The notes: generated by a model from the letters alone, not told the origin. A DNA stretch of 45,854 nucleotides from Bacteroidota bacterium (GCA_029573235.1 JAKQGX010000006.1:1-45854), one strand, 5' to 3'; positions 7,174-16,960 are shown, counted from the first letter of the stretch. Numbers and translations: made by a program.

Positions 7174-7623
7174 TTGGCAAACAACGAGGTTTACATAAAA
7201 AACAGACCGGCAACTTTTGAATATGCCATTGAAGACAAGCTGACAGCGGGTATGGTGCTTACGGGCTCGGAGATAAAGTCGATACGCATGAGCAAGGTCA
7301 GCTTCAATGATGCGTATTGTTTTTTTTACAAAGATGAGCTTTGGATAAAAAGCTTGTATATAGCTCCCTACGTGAATGCCGGCTATGCGGGACACGACCC
7401 GGTGCGCGAGCGTAAGCTACTCCTCACCAAAAGAGAGTTGCGCAAGTGGCAACAAAAAATAAAAGAGAAAGGATATACCATAGTGCCCCTGGCTATGCAG
7501 GTAAACGAAAAAGGATATGCCAAGCTGGAAATAGGATTGGGTAAAGGAAAAAAGCTACACGACAAACGTGAAAGCATCAAAACCAGAGATACAGAGCGAG
7601 AAATAAAGCGATACTTGAAATAA
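7174..7623 (+). CDS. smpB: SsrA-binding protein SmpB
   Basis: 149 residues. Binds tmRNA and delivers it to stalled ribosomes for trans-translation. Recognised by the N-terminal IKNRPATFEY, GMVLTGSEIKSIR, the YVNAGYAGHDPVRERKLLL loop, PLAMQVNEKGYAKLEIGLGKGKK, and the basic C-terminal tail (HDKRESIKTRDTEREIKR). The start is TTG: the frame upstream is closed by TAA at 7165-7167 and no ATG or GTG is available at the expected N-terminus. No ssrA gene is visible in the window. Confidence 0.95.
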   Translation: MANNEVYIKNRPATFEYAIEDKLTAGMVLTGSEIKSIRMSKVSFNDAYCFFYKDELWIKSLYIAPYVNAGYAGHDPVRERKLLLTKRELRKWQQKIKEKGYTIVPLAMQVNEKGYAKLEIGLGKGKKLHDKRESIKTRDTEREIKRYLK

Positions 7624-7644
7624 GTCCTACATCACCACTCTATA

Positions 7645-8910
7645 TTAACGCTTCTTGGCAGTTGCCGACATGCCGGCTCTCAATCCATAATACAAAATGA
7701 ATAGGTAGCAAGGTACCATCATGCTATAAGCCAGTTGTGGATTTCCCATCCACTCGGCTACTTTACCATATAAGGGTGGCAATACGGCTCCGCCAAGAAT
7801 AGCCATAATGAGCAAGGCACTTCCGGTTTTAATGAACTTGCCCAAGCCATGTAGCGCCAAAGGCCATATAGCCGGCCACATCACCGAATTGGTAAAACCT
7901 AAAAGTGCAAAACTGGTCACGGCAACATTCCCTTTTGCAAACATGGAAATCAGTACCATCAAGATGCTTAAGATGGAGGCTAGTATCAAAGCTTTTTGTT
8001 GAGAGATATAGCGTGGAATGGCTACAATGCTGAGCAAATAGCCGGCTAACAATCCATAGCCTGTGTATGAAGCAAAGTTTTTGGAGGTTTGCAAAGAAAA
8101 ACCCAGGGCTTCGCCAAAGCTACTGAAGGTATCATAACTAATCACCTCTACCCCCACATACAAAAAGATAGCCAGCACACCGAGCATTAAATTGGGAAAC
8201 TGAAACACGCTCGTTTTGGTGGCATCTGTGGTGGTCGCATCATCGGTTTCTTCGGTTTCAATTTCGGGTAGATGAATAAAATAAAACAATACTGCAAGTG
8301 CCGTAAGGGCTATGGCAATAATCAGGTATGGAATGACCACTTTTGAAGCCAATGCATTTAACTCGGTAGCCCGCTCTTCAGCCGAAAGGGTTAACAGACG
8401 TGCTTTGAGTGCATCCACATTGCTCAGTGTGATACTGCCCAATACATACACTGCCAATATTCCGGCTACTTTATTACAAATACCCATGATGCTAATCCGC
8501 TTGGCAGCACTTTCAATAGGACCCAATACGGTGACGTATGGATTGGAAGCAGTTTGTAACAATGCCAGTCCGGTACCGATAATAAATAATGCCGTGAGAA
8601 ATACAGGATAACTACGTGTATTGGCTGCAGGTATAAACAACAATGCTCCCGCCGCCATTACCAACAAACCTACCGACATGCCATTTTTAAAGCCCGTCTT
8701 TTGCAACACATAAGATGAGGGTATGGCCATGACAAAGTAGGCTGCAAAAAATGCAGTAGCCACTAAATACGATTCGGTATTAGTAAGCTCACAAGCTATC
8801 TTCAAGTAGGGAATAAGCTGACTATTGCTCCAAGTGATGAAACCAAAAATAAAAAAGAGAATACCGATAAGAAGGAGCGGTGTTGTATAGTTTTTCTTTG
8901 CTTGTTGCAT
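7645..8910 (-). CDS. Sugar MFS transporter, FucP/GluP (FHS) family
   Basis: 421 residues, ATG start. A 12-segment major facilitator of the fucose/glucose/galactose:proton symporter group. Hallmarks are the first helix with FFIFGFITWSNSQLIPYLK, the FAAYFVMAIPSSYVLQKTGFKNG loop, GTGLALLQTASNPYVTVLGP, and SVMWPAIWPLALHGLGKFIKTGSALLIMAILGGAVLPPLYG in the second half. A cytoplasmic loop near residues 215-235 is acidic and Thr-rich. It stands alone, convergent with smpB and divergent from the hydrolase gene, so the substrate cannot be inferred from neighbours. Confidence 0.9.
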   Translation of the reverse strand: MQQAKKNYTTPLLLIGILFFIFGFITWSNSQLIPYLKIACELTNTESYLVATAFFAAYFVMAIPSSYVLQKTGFKNGMSVGLLVMAAGALLFIPAANTRSYPVFLTALFIIGTGLALLQTASNPYVTVLGPIESAAKRISIMGICNKVAGILAVYVLGSITLSNVDALKARLLTLSAEERATELNALASKVVIPYLIIAIALTALAVLFYFIHLPEIETEETDDATTTDATKTSVFQFPNLMLGVLAIFLYVGVEVISYDTFSSFGEALGFSLQTSKNFASYTGYGLLAGYLLSIVAIPRYISQQKALILASILSILMVLISMFAKGNVAVTSFALLGFTNSVMWPAIWPLALHGLGKFIKTGSALLIMAILGGAVLPPLYGKVAEWMGNPQLAYSMMVPCYLFILYYGLRAGMSATAKKR

Positions 8911-9055
8911 GGTGTGATATATCGCAGCTACTAACTTAGTTTTTTTCTACGGAAATGTTATATCCATCTAAAAAAATAAACCACTCAGTCTGAGCATCGC
9001 ACTTTCTTCAGAAAAAAGAGGATATTGCAAGAACAAAAAATTGATTATTTCATTC

Positions 9056-9907
9056 ATGCCCAAAGCCATCAGTCATTACGTATCTACCGACAATATTTCG
9101 TTGCACTATATAGAATATCCTCATGACAATGCTCCGATTATCCTTTGTCTGCATGGCATTACAGCTAACTGTCATGCCTTTGATGGGTTGGTGGCAAAAG
9201 GGTTGAACAAAGACTACCATTTGTACGCTGTAGATCTCCGTGGGCGCGGGCTAAGTAGCCAGCCGGCTTTTGAGTATGCTATGGAAGACCACGCTGCTGA
9301 TATCATTGCCCTGCTTGATGCATTGAAAATAGAGCAGGTAATACTAATGGGGCATTCATTTGGCGGATTGCTCAGTTATTTTTTAGCTTCCCGATATCCC
9401 GATCGTGTATCCAAAATAATCATCTTAGATGCTGCCGCAGAAATGCACCCGGATGTAATAGAAATGTTGGCACCGGCATTTAGTCGTTTAGACAAAAATT
9501 ACCCCAACTGGGAAACCTATCTCGATGCCGTAAAAGCAGCACCCTACATGACTTTCTGGTCGGATGATATGCTTAGCTATTACAAAGCAGATGTGAAAAC
9601 ACTTGAAGATGGCGAGGTAACGCCGATTCCCAATATTGCCCATATCACTCAATGTGCTATGGGGGTTTCCAACGAAGCTTGGGAAGTGGTTATACCCACC
9701 ATCGAACAACCTGCTATTTTGTTCAATGCTATTGAAGCCTATACGCTTGACCAGCCCATACTACCCGATTTCAAAGCGCAAGAAACGGTGGCAATGATGA
9801 AAAACTGCCGATACCAAGCGATAGATGGCAACCACCTGACGATGATGTATGAGAATGGTGCATCAGAGATTGTAGCCGCAACCAGAGCCTTTCTGCAGCA
9901 TGAATAA
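9056..9907 (+). CDS. Alpha/beta hydrolase
   Basis: 283 residues from ATG 9056. The TTG at 9041 would add only five residues and is less likely. Canonical alpha/beta hydrolase: oxyanion region CLHGITAN, DLRGRGLS loop, nucleophile elbow GHSFGG (Ser101), a DAAAE stretch after strand 6, and a C-terminal catalytic His in DGNHLTM. No signal peptide, so a cytoplasmic esterase, lactonase or similar. The substrate cannot be told from sequence or neighbours. Confidence 0.88.
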   Translation: MPKAISHYVSTDNISLHYIEYPHDNAPIILCLHGITANCHAFDGLVAKGLNKDYHLYAVDLRGRGLSSQPAFEYAMEDHAADIIALLDALKIEQVILMGHSFGGLLSYFLASRYPDRVSKIIILDAAAEMHPDVIEMLAPAFSRLDKNYPNWETYLDAVKAAPYMTFWSDDMLSYYKADVKTLEDGEVTPIPNIAHITQCAMGVSNEAWEVVIPTIEQPAILFNAIEAYTLDQPILPDFKAQETVAMMKNCRYQAIDGNHLTMMYENGASEIVAATRAFLQHE

Positions 9908-9957
9908 AGAATAGTAAATGGGATGGTATGGTGGTTTGTGACAATGGAGGTTGTGCC

Positions 9958-10521
9958 TTATTTAGTAAAAATATTCCTTTTCTTTGGGCTGCTTGCCTTC
10001 AACATTTTGGCAATATCACCCTGGGTGTCTTTTTGCGTAAGCATGGAAAACAATTCAGCAGTAGCCATCACATCTCCGCCGGCGCGGTGTCTGTTTTCGA
10101 GACCTATTTGCAACTGACGACAAAGTTTTCCGAGGCTATAACTACTCATGCCAGGAATGATTTTTCGTGATAGTCGGACGGTACAGAGTTTGGGCACTTG
10201 CAATTGATATCCGGAATGTAGCAATTGATTGCTCACAAAGGAATAATCAAAGCTTACATTGTGCGCAACGAAGATCTTCTCGCTCAAATAACCAAATATC
10301 GTTTCTGCCACGGCATCAAAGGTTGGCGCGTGAGCCACCATTTCGTTGGTAATGCCGGTAAACTGTTGGATAAAATATGGAATCGGACAGCAAGGGTTGA
10401 TTAATGTTTCATAAAAATCCAGCACTTGCCGCCCATCGTGAATGGCAATGGCAATTTCGGTAATAGCACCGGAGCTGGCATTGCCACCTGTTGTTTCGAT
10501 ATCTACAATTGCAAAAAGCAT
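9958..10521 (-). CDS. DEDDh 3'-5' exonuclease (DnaQ-like)
   Basis: 187 residues, ATG start. An RNase T/DnaQ-fold exonuclease with every catalytic residue visible: Asp7 and Glu9 in VDIETTG, Asp92 in HNVSFDYSF, His145 and Asp150 in RHRAGGD. It acts on single-stranded or frayed DNA or RNA ends. Many Bacteroidota homologues carry a C-terminal GIY-YIG nuclease domain. This one ends about 30 residues after the exonuclease core with a basic tail (SSPKKRNIFTK), so it is the exonuclease-only form. Confidence 0.9.
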   Translation of the reverse strand: MLFAIVDIETTGGNASSGAITEIAIAIHDGRQVLDFYETLINPCCPIPYFIQQFTGITNEMVAHAPTFDAVAETIFGYLSEKIFVAHNVSFDYSFVSNQLLHSGYQLQVPKLCTVRLSRKIIPGMSSYSLGKLCRQLQIGLENRHRAGGDVMATAELFSMLTQKDTQGDIAKMLKASSPKKRNIFTK

Positions 10522-10731
10522 TCTATTTTTCTCCGCTAATATAATTATTCCAATAAGAAACGTTGAGAGGGGGAAATTGAGGGGATTATCTGTTAACTAT
10601 TTTGATGGTATACCGTAGATATTTCTTTTTCTATGCAATACTATCCACTCCTTATTTTACATATCAAAACCTTTTTCGACAACATTTAATATCGCTGTAA
10701 ATTTTCTCATTCTAACCTATTTTTACCACGC

Positions 10732-11175
10732 ATGATTACGATTGATTATTCTAACGCAATCCTAAAAACAAAACAGGATAATGGCAGCACCTATGTCTTT
10801 GATGTCATTCGAAAAAAATGGGTATTGCTCACACCTGAAGAGCATGTACGGCAATGCTTCCTATATTATTTGATACATACGCTTCAATACCCTCCATCGT
10901 TAATAGCCGTTGAAAAAAAAATACAACTAGGGAAAAGCCCCAAGCGGTTTGATATGGTGGTTTACAGCCCATCTCTCGAACCCTGGATGCTCGTAGAATG
11001 TAAAGAACCCAAGGTGCACCTCACACAAGAAACCTTGTTTCAGTTGTTGAATTACCAACGTGTTTTACAAAGCAGATACTGGGTTATTACCAATGGGCAT
11101 GAGACATACTGTGCCGATGCGCATGAGGCACATGCCATTACTTGGATGAAACATTTACCGGCGTATAATGGATAG
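10732..11175 (+). CDS. Stand-alone HsdR N-terminal-like nuclease-fold protein
   Basis: 147 residues, ATG start. It matches the type I restriction HsdR_N_2 domain as a separate small protein. The PD-(D/E)xK residues are present: Asp74 in KRFDMVVY and Glu89-x-Lys91 in VECKEP, followed by the conserved LFQLLNYQRVL helix and YWVITNGH. There is no helicase or other restriction subunit nearby. Such stand-alone proteins are common in Bacteroidota and their role is unclear. The 3' end overlaps the convergent S41 protease gene by 21 bases (11155-11175). Confidence 0.8.
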   Translation: MITIDYSNAILKTKQDNGSTYVFDVIRKKWVLLTPEEHVRQCFLYYLIHTLQYPPSLIAVEKKIQLGKSPKRFDMVVYSPSLEPWMLVECKEPKVHLTQETLFQLLNYQRVLQSRYWVITNGHETYCADAHEAHAITWMKHLPAYNG

Positions 11176-12804
11176 GTATTGCGATCCGGAAATGGCTTCT
11201 AAAGCTTTCTTGATAGCATGATCATCTGATGAAAGTACCGAATAGTAACCGGTGTTTTTGAATAGTATTCTTGCCAGTTGTGCTTTCATTTGCAATGCTA
11301 CAAAGTCCTTTGTTTCCTTCTTGGACAGCAATCTTTCAGCTGTTTTTTTATGAGACTCTGGCAATGAAGATAGCACCTGTTGCATCAGTGCCGTGATGTC
11401 TATTTGTTTCAAATAGGCATCTACATTAGCAAACTTCTTTAAGGCAACCTGATGACTGATGTAGTAATTCATGATTGCATTACGCAACTCTTCGCTATAT
11501 ACAAACGTGAGCGATGCACCATTGAACCGGTTGGTATCGTATGGCACGGAAATATCAGGGGCAATACCGCCACCACTATATACCACGCGCTTGTTAGAAG
11601 TGTAATATTTTACCGTATCCGAAGCAATCAACTGGTTGCTATCTGCCGTAGTCAGTTCACCGCTATGATAGCGCTGATTGAAGTCTTTTACATACGCCTC
11701 TCTACCTTTTGCATAAGAACGTTGTATGCATCTTCCAGAGGGTGTATAATACTTTGCTGTAGTCAATCGAATAGCAGAGCCATCTCCCAATTCATATTGA
11801 CTTTGCACCAACCCTTTGCCGAAACTGCGTCTTCCTACAATAATGCCTCGATCCCAATCCTGAATAGCGCCGGCAACTATTTCGCTGGCAGAAGCAGAAG
11901 ATTCATCTATTAATACCGCCAGTCTGCCTTTCTTAAATAAGGGTGCATCACCGGCATTGTATTCTGCACGTTTAGAATTTCTTCCTTCAGTATAAACAAT
12001 GAGTTTGTTGCTGTCTAAAAAATCGCTGACTATCGACGTTGCGGCTTCTAAATAACCACCCGGATTTTGGCGTAGGTCGAGGATGAGATGTTGCATCCCT
12101 TGACTCATAAGTTGTTGCATTGCCTTGCTAAACTCCTCGTATGTAGTAGCACTAAACCGATTGATACGAATATAACCCACCGATGGATGGAGCATGAAGG
12201 AAGCATCTAAACTATAAAGAGGAATAGCGCCTCGTTGAATAATTACATTTCGAGTACGATTGGATAACGGCGCATGCAAGGTTACCGGCACTTTAGAATT
12301 TTCTTTTCCTCGCAACATTCGAATAATGCGCTCAGAGGTAATATGAGTACCGGCTACCAAACTATCGCCCACTTTTATTATTTGCTCGCCTATTTCTACA
12401 TTCACCTTCGCTGCCGGCCCTTCTGAAATAACCGACATGATTTGTATAGTGTCTTTGATGATGGCAAACTCCACACCGATTCCAAAAAAGCTACCTTCTA
12501 AATCTTCGTTGACAGCTGCCAATTCATCGGGTGTAATATAAACGGTATGAGGGTCTAAATGGCTGATAATACCATTGACGGCATCGTTATACAAAGCATT
12601 GGTATTAACCGAGTCCACATACTTTTCTTTCACCAAATCGATAATCTGTTCCAATCGGTCGTTTCGCTCAATAATGGTGGAGATATCTCTTTTGTAGCGC
12701 AGGGAATCTCTTAACTGAAAACCCAGCACCATGCCGAAAATCATTATGAAAGAAAAAAGAAGGGGTGTCCACACCTTCAATCTTGAAGGCTTTCGCTCGT
12801 CCAT
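11155..12804 (-). CDS. S41-family C-terminal processing peptidase (CtpA-like)
   Basis: 549 residues, ATG start. A periplasmic, membrane-anchored tail-processing protease. The signal anchor spans about residues 11-30, a helical region is followed by the PDZ domain (about 100-190, with GSFFGIGVEF and EGPAAKV), then the S41 core with LDLRQNPGGYL, the serine nucleophile in the SASASE motif (303-308) and the lysine base in SFGKG (Lys330). The C-terminal ~120 residues are helical, as in Bacteroidota homologues. The reverse-complement TACCTTTG at 12824-12831 is a plausible -7 promoter box 20 bases upstream. Confidence 0.93.
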   Translation of the reverse strand: MDERKPSRLKVWTPLLFSFIMIFGMVLGFQLRDSLRYKRDISTIIERNDRLEQIIDLVKEKYVDSVNTNALYNDAVNGIISHLDPHTVYITPDELAAVNEDLEGSFFGIGVEFAIIKDTIQIMSVISEGPAAKVNVEIGEQIIKVGDSLVAGTHITSERIIRMLRGKENSKVPVTLHAPLSNRTRNVIIQRGAIPLYSLDASFMLHPSVGYIRINRFSATTYEEFSKAMQQLMSQGMQHLILDLRQNPGGYLEAATSIVSDFLDSNKLIVYTEGRNSKRAEYNAGDAPLFKKGRLAVLIDESSASASEIVAGAIQDWDRGIIVGRRSFGKGLVQSQYELGDGSAIRLTTAKYYTPSGRCIQRSYAKGREAYVKDFNQRYHSGELTTADSNQLIASDTVKYYTSNKRVVYSGGGIAPDISVPYDTNRFNGASLTFVYSEELRNAIMNYYISHQVALKKFANVDAYLKQIDITALMQQVLSSLPESHKKTAERLLSKKETKDFVALQMKAQLARILFKNTGYYSVLSSDDHAIKKALEAISGSQYLSIIRR

Positions 12805-12823
12805 TGAAAATAAAAAAGTGAGA

Positions 12824-12831
12824 CAAAGGTA
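12824..12831 (-). promoter_or_regulatory. Possible -7 box of the S41 protease gene
   Basis: Reads TACCTTTG on the reverse strand, matching the Bacteroidota TAnnTTTG element. The nearest upstream TTG leaves a 14-base gap, short of the usual ~18-20, so only the -7 element is supported. Confidence 0.35.
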
Positions 12832-12976
12832 GTATCAATACTTATCAATTGTAGAAGCTCATCTGCAAATATTTTCTGCAAATAATAATTGCTAATACAC
12901 AAATAAAAAAGAAACCATCAACTATAGCTTGATTATGGCGAGTAGGTTGTATCTTAATGCACAATTTTCAAGCTCC

Positions 12977-13825
12977 ATGTCAACCATACTTATTGCCGAA
13001 AGTGGCGCTACCAAAACAGATTGGAGGCTGTTGGATAATAAAGGAAGTACCCAATCGTTCAGCACTTCGGGTATCAATCCCTATTTACAATCTTCTGAGA
13101 TGATACGGGACGTATTGGAAAAAGAAATGGCGTGGTCTGACAAGAAACACCGTGCGGATCAAGTGTATTTTTATGGAACCGGCGCCAGTACTGCCGAACA
13201 ACAAAAAAAGATAGCAAAGGTACTTTCTTCATTTTTCAACACCAATAAAGTAGAAGTCAATCATGATATGCTGGCAGCTGCGCGTGCCGCTTGTCAAAAC
13301 GAAAAAGGAGTTGTATGCATCTTGGGCACCGGCAGCAACTCTTGTTATTATGATGGCAATAAGATAAAGGAGCAACAACGTTCTTTGGGGTACCTGGCTG
13401 GCGACGAAGGAAGCGGCAACCACTTAGGCAAAAAAATATTACAATACTATGCCTATCGCACTTTTGATGCTGAGCTGACCATGTCTTTTGAGGCACTATT
13501 TGGCAATGACTTTAATGCTATTATTAAGAAGCTATATAGTGAACCCTTTCCTAATCGATACCTGGCAAGTTTTGTATTACTGCTACGCGAAAACAGAGGA
13601 CACTTCATGGTGGAGAATATTATTGAAGATTGCTTGAACGATTTCTTTCATGCACAGGTATTAAAGTATCGACAAAGTTGGAAAAGCCCCATCCATTTTG
13701 CAGGCTCCATCGCAAATGAATTTAGAACTACCCTTCATCTCCTATGCGAACAATATGAATTGGAATTGGGCAATATCATCAAAAGCCCTATTGACAAGCT
13801 AGTTCAGTTTCATCGTCCGTCATAG
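12977..13825 (+). CDS. BadF/BcrA-type sugar kinase, N-acetylglucosamine kinase-like
   Basis: 282 residues from ATG 12977. The frame is open upstream to a TTG at 12929, but MSTILIAESGATKTDWRLL is the normal N-terminus of this family. ASKHA-fold motifs are present: phosphate-1 loop ESGATKTDW, the second Asp in HDMLAAARA, phosphate-2 CILGTGSNSC, LGYLAGDEGSGNHLGK, and the adenosine motif around HFAGSIANEF. It likely phosphorylates N-acetylglucosamine or a related amino sugar, which would fit wall-recycling genes such as anmK at 44668, although that gene is 30 kb away. It is a single gene with a hairpin overlapping its stop. Confidence 0.85.
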   Translation: MSTILIAESGATKTDWRLLDNKGSTQSFSTSGINPYLQSSEMIRDVLEKEMAWSDKKHRADQVYFYGTGASTAEQQKKIAKVLSSFFNTNKVEVNHDMLAAARAACQNEKGVVCILGTGSNSCYYDGNKIKEQQRSLGYLAGDEGSGNHLGKKILQYYAYRTFDAELTMSFEALFGNDFNAIIKKLYSEPFPNRYLASFVLLLRENRGHFMVENIIEDCLNDFFHAQVLKYRQSWKSPIHFAGSIANEFRTTLHLLCEQYELELGNIIKSPIDKLVQFHRPS

Positions 13826-13832
13826 ACGATGA
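13810..13832. terminator. Hairpin overlapping the stop of the amino-sugar kinase gene
   Basis: TCATCGTC (13810-13817) pairs with GACGATGA (13825-13832) around a seven-base loop that contains part of the TAG stop. There is no T run, so termination by it is uncertain. Confidence 0.35.
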
Positions 13833-13959
13833 GTTAGCGGGCAGGTGTATGAGGAGTTTTCACATTCAGTTACGTTTCTATTTTTCGATTTTTCACTCAA
13901 TCGTTTATTTCGTTTTTTTATTGAAGGGCATATCAATAATACCCTATTTTCGCTAAAGC

Positions 13960-15984
13960 ATGGAGATTGTTTTTGGACTAATTGCCGTATTCGTTTCAGC
14001 AGCTATTGGCTATTGGGTTTATAAAGCCGATAAAAAAAGAGGAGTTCCCTACCCTTTGCTTACATCCTTTTTGCGCAGCTTAGTTGTATTTCTAACATTG
14101 CTATTGTTAGTAACACCGCTCTTCCATACCGAAGAAACACTGGAGCAGCAACCCACTATTGTTTTCCTTCAAGACAATTCCCAATCTATTGCTTCCGCAT
14201 TATCCGGCGATAGCACTACTTATAAAAACAATACCCAAGCACTGTTTCAACAGCTATCCCCAAAATATCGGGTGGTGAAATGGGGCTTTGGTAGTGAGGT
14301 ACAAAAAGATACCCTCTTTCGATATCAACAACCGGCAACGAATATCAGTCATGCTCTTTCAGAAGCTATAGACTATTATGGAGAGCAAAACTTGGGTGCC
14401 GTAATACTAGCTACCGACGGGCGTTTCAACGAAGGAGCCTCACCCTTGTTTCAAGATTTATCATTCGATGGTAGTATATACACAGTAGCGATTGGCGATA
14501 CCAGTATTCAAAAAGACATCAAGATAGGAAAGGTATATGCCAACAAAACTGCAGTGCTGAATAACCAATTTGAAATAAAAGTCGATATCCTTGCTATGGA
14601 GTGTGAGGGCTATCAACAAGCTGTTCATTTAAAAACCGGCAGTGGCAATTTGCTTCAATCCATTCCTCTCTCCATTGCATCCTCCCAATTTGATAAAGGC
14701 ATATCTTTTACCGTAACAGCATCACAACCGGGTTTGCAACATTATATCATAGAAGTGCCGGCTGCAACAGGTGAAAAAAATACCGGCAACAATAGAAAAG
14801 ATGTGTTTGTAGAAGTGGTGAATGAGAAGAAAAACGTTTTATTGATAGCTGCAGCTCCACATCCCGATATACATGCTATACAAGCCGCCATGAAGGGACA
14901 ACTACAATTCATACTGACGGTTCGTGATGCAACCAATATCCCTACCGACTTGGGTTCTTACCAAGCCATCATCCTTCATTCCTTGCCCAAACCAACGCTG
15001 CCCATTCCGGCTGCCGCTTGGCAAAAGCCGGTATGGTTGATCATCGGACAAGGTACTCAATTAGAAACATTGAAAGCCTTATCCATTGCAGCGTTGAACG
15101 TAAACACCATGAACCTTCAAAACCACACTGCCCAATGGAACGAAAGTTTTAACAGCTTTACTATGCCTGCCAATACTGCTGCAGCGATGGATAAAATGCC
15201 TCCCTTAGCTTGCCCGGCCGGTACTATCAAAGCAGGAGTTAATAGCATAAGCTTATTTACATCAAAGCAAAATGGGCAACCGCTGTGGCTACTACAAGCA
15301 TCTGAAAAACCGACAGCCTTATTGGCCGGCGAAGGATTGTGGCGATGGAGGATGTATGAATACCGATACTTTAACTCCCATCAGGTAACCGATGAAGTAA
15401 TACGTCAAACCCTTTCTTTTCTTACCGCCAATACTTCCGAGAAGCCCTTTCGATTGCAGCTTTCAAAATATATTTGGAACGACCGTGAGCCAATTGCTTT
15501 TGATGCATTTTTACTGAACGCCGGCAACGAGCAAGTCAATACCGCTGCAGCACAATTAACCCTCACCGATAGTAATGGAAAAAAAGAAACATTCACCTTT
15601 AACAAACAAGGAAACGCATACCAACTGAATATTGGAACCAGAACATCCGGCAACTATCAAGCAACTGCAACCGTAAACTATAATGGCAAAACCTACACCG
15701 ACAATGCCCGTTTTGTGGTACAAAACCTACCGATAGAAAGCTTGGAAACCGGCGCCGATTTTTCCCTGTTATATAATTTGTCGCATCAACATTCGGGTAG
15801 TGTAGTCATGGCTGCTTCAGTGGAAAGCCTTTATGATAGCATTCGACAAAATACCCGCATTGCCCCCATCCTCAAACAAACTGAAAAAACAATTCCTTTA
15901 ATAGATTGGAAATGGTACTTTGCTATTGTATTGCTAATAGCTACTGTGGAATGGCTGCTGCGCAAATATTGGATGGCTCAATAA
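13960..15984 (+). CDS. Membrane-anchored protein with von Willebrand A-like domain
   Basis: 674 residues, ATG start. Two N-terminal membrane segments (about 3-20 and 38-55) are followed by a vWA-like domain with MIDAS-type residues DNSQS (72-76), the Thr in ATNIS (about 127) and ATDG (151-154). A long beta-rich extracytoplasmic region follows, and a final membrane helix (about 650-668) precedes a short basic tail. The organisation resembles the large vWA membrane proteins near Bat (aerotolerance) operons in Bacteroidota, but no bat or moxR gene is adjacent. The urea transporter begins 52 bases downstream and may be co-transcribed. Function unknown. Confidence 0.75.
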   Translation: MEIVFGLIAVFVSAAIGYWVYKADKKRGVPYPLLTSFLRSLVVFLTLLLLVTPLFHTEETLEQQPTIVFLQDNSQSIASALSGDSTTYKNNTQALFQQLSPKYRVVKWGFGSEVQKDTLFRYQQPATNISHALSEAIDYYGEQNLGAVILATDGRFNEGASPLFQDLSFDGSIYTVAIGDTSIQKDIKIGKVYANKTAVLNNQFEIKVDILAMECEGYQQAVHLKTGSGNLLQSIPLSIASSQFDKGISFTVTASQPGLQHYIIEVPAATGEKNTGNNRKDVFVEVVNEKKNVLLIAAAPHPDIHAIQAAMKGQLQFILTVRDATNIPTDLGSYQAIILHSLPKPTLPIPAAAWQKPVWLIIGQGTQLETLKALSIAALNVNTMNLQNHTAQWNESFNSFTMPANTAAAMDKMPPLACPAGTIKAGVNSISLFTSKQNGQPLWLLQASEKPTALLAGEGLWRWRMYEYRYFNSHQVTDEVIRQTLSFLTANTSEKPFRLQLSKYIWNDREPIAFDAFLLNAGNEQVNTAAAQLTLTDSNGKKETFTFNKQGNAYQLNIGTRTSGNYQATATVNYNGKTYTDNARFVVQNLPIESLETGADFSLLYNLSHQHSGSVVMAASVESLYDSIRQNTRIAPILKQTEKTIPLIDWKWYFAIVLLIATVEWLLRKYWMAQ

Positions 15985-16036
15985 AGACAAAAGCATTTTG
16001 ATAAGGAGCGATACTCAAGCTGTGCCCTACCCATAA

Positions 16037-16960
16037 ATGCATACTCTTCGGAAATATCTTCATGCAATGGCTTTAATTCCCAACCATAATCTTCAAGAAA
16101 AATACACTGCATTGCTTAATGTAACCAAGTTGCTATTGAGAAGCATGGGTCAAATAATGTTGCAAGGAAATGCGATTACCGGATGTTTGTTTTTATTAGC
16201 AGTGTCAATAGGTTCTTTGCCAATGGGAGTGGCTATGGTGGTAGCTACCTTGACGGCTTATACAACAGCACACTTGATAGGATTTGATAAAAACGCTTTT
16301 CAAGAAGGAATGTTTGGTTTTAGTGCGGCACTTGTGGGAGTATCTTTAGTACTTTTCTTCAAGCCCGGTGCGGTTCTTTGGGTGGTTCTTGTAATGGCTG
16401 CCGCTGTTGCAACTATTCTTCAACACATATTTATTCGGCTTCACATTCCGGTATTCACCCTACCCTTTGTATGGGTTGCTTGGGGCTGCATCTACTTATT
16501 TCCGGCTGTAAAACTGCTTACATTAAAGGTATCGGAAGCAATGCCTATAGCCCAAGAAATAGATATTGCTTTCCCACTTCGTGGTTATGGACAAGTCATC
16601 TTTCAAGACAAGCTGATACCCGGTGTATTTTTTCTACTAGGTGTGATGGTGGCTTCTCCTTGGGCAGCATTGATGGGCGTTATGGCTGCTATCTTCTCCG
16701 GATGGGTATCTTACGGATTATTGGGAGCGAGCTTGTCATCGTTAAACATGGGGCTGCTCAGTTACAATGCAGTGCTATGCGCCATCGCCTTTACCGACAC
16801 TTCCAATAAATGGTTTCTTTGGGTATTTCTATCTGTGATATTATGCATAGGCATCGAATGGCTGATGCGATTTACAATACTGCCTCCTCTCACCTTTCCA
16901 TTTGTATTAGCAAGCATTCTAACGACATTGATAAAAAATAAACGTAAGAACAAGAATTGA
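16037..16960 (+). CDS. Urea transporter (UT family)
   Basis: 307 residues, ATG start, about ten membrane segments. Recognised as a UT-family channel-like transporter by its two-fold pattern: NAFQEGMFGFSAALVGVSL in the first half, with TLPFVWVAW, and SSLNMGLLSYNAVLCAIAF in the second half, with ILPPLTFPFVLASILTT. The repeated G(L/F)x(G/S)(F/Y)(S/N)A.L pattern marks the two halves of the pore. No urease or other nitrogen gene is in the window, so whether urea is the substrate rests on family membership. Confidence 0.85.
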   Translation: MHTLRKYLHAMALIPNHNLQEKYTALLNVTKLLLRSMGQIMLQGNAITGCLFLLAVSIGSLPMGVAMVVATLTAYTTAHLIGFDKNAFQEGMFGFSAALVGVSLVLFFKPGAVLWVVLVMAAAVATILQHIFIRLHIPVFTLPFVWVAWGCIYLFPAVKLLTLKVSEAMPIAQEIDIAFPLRGYGQVIFQDKLIPGVFFLLGVMVASPWAALMGVMAAIFSGWVSYGLLGASLSSLNMGLLSYNAVLCAIAFTDTSNKWFLWVFLSVILCIGIEWLMRFTILPPLTFPFVLASILTTLIKNKRKNKN

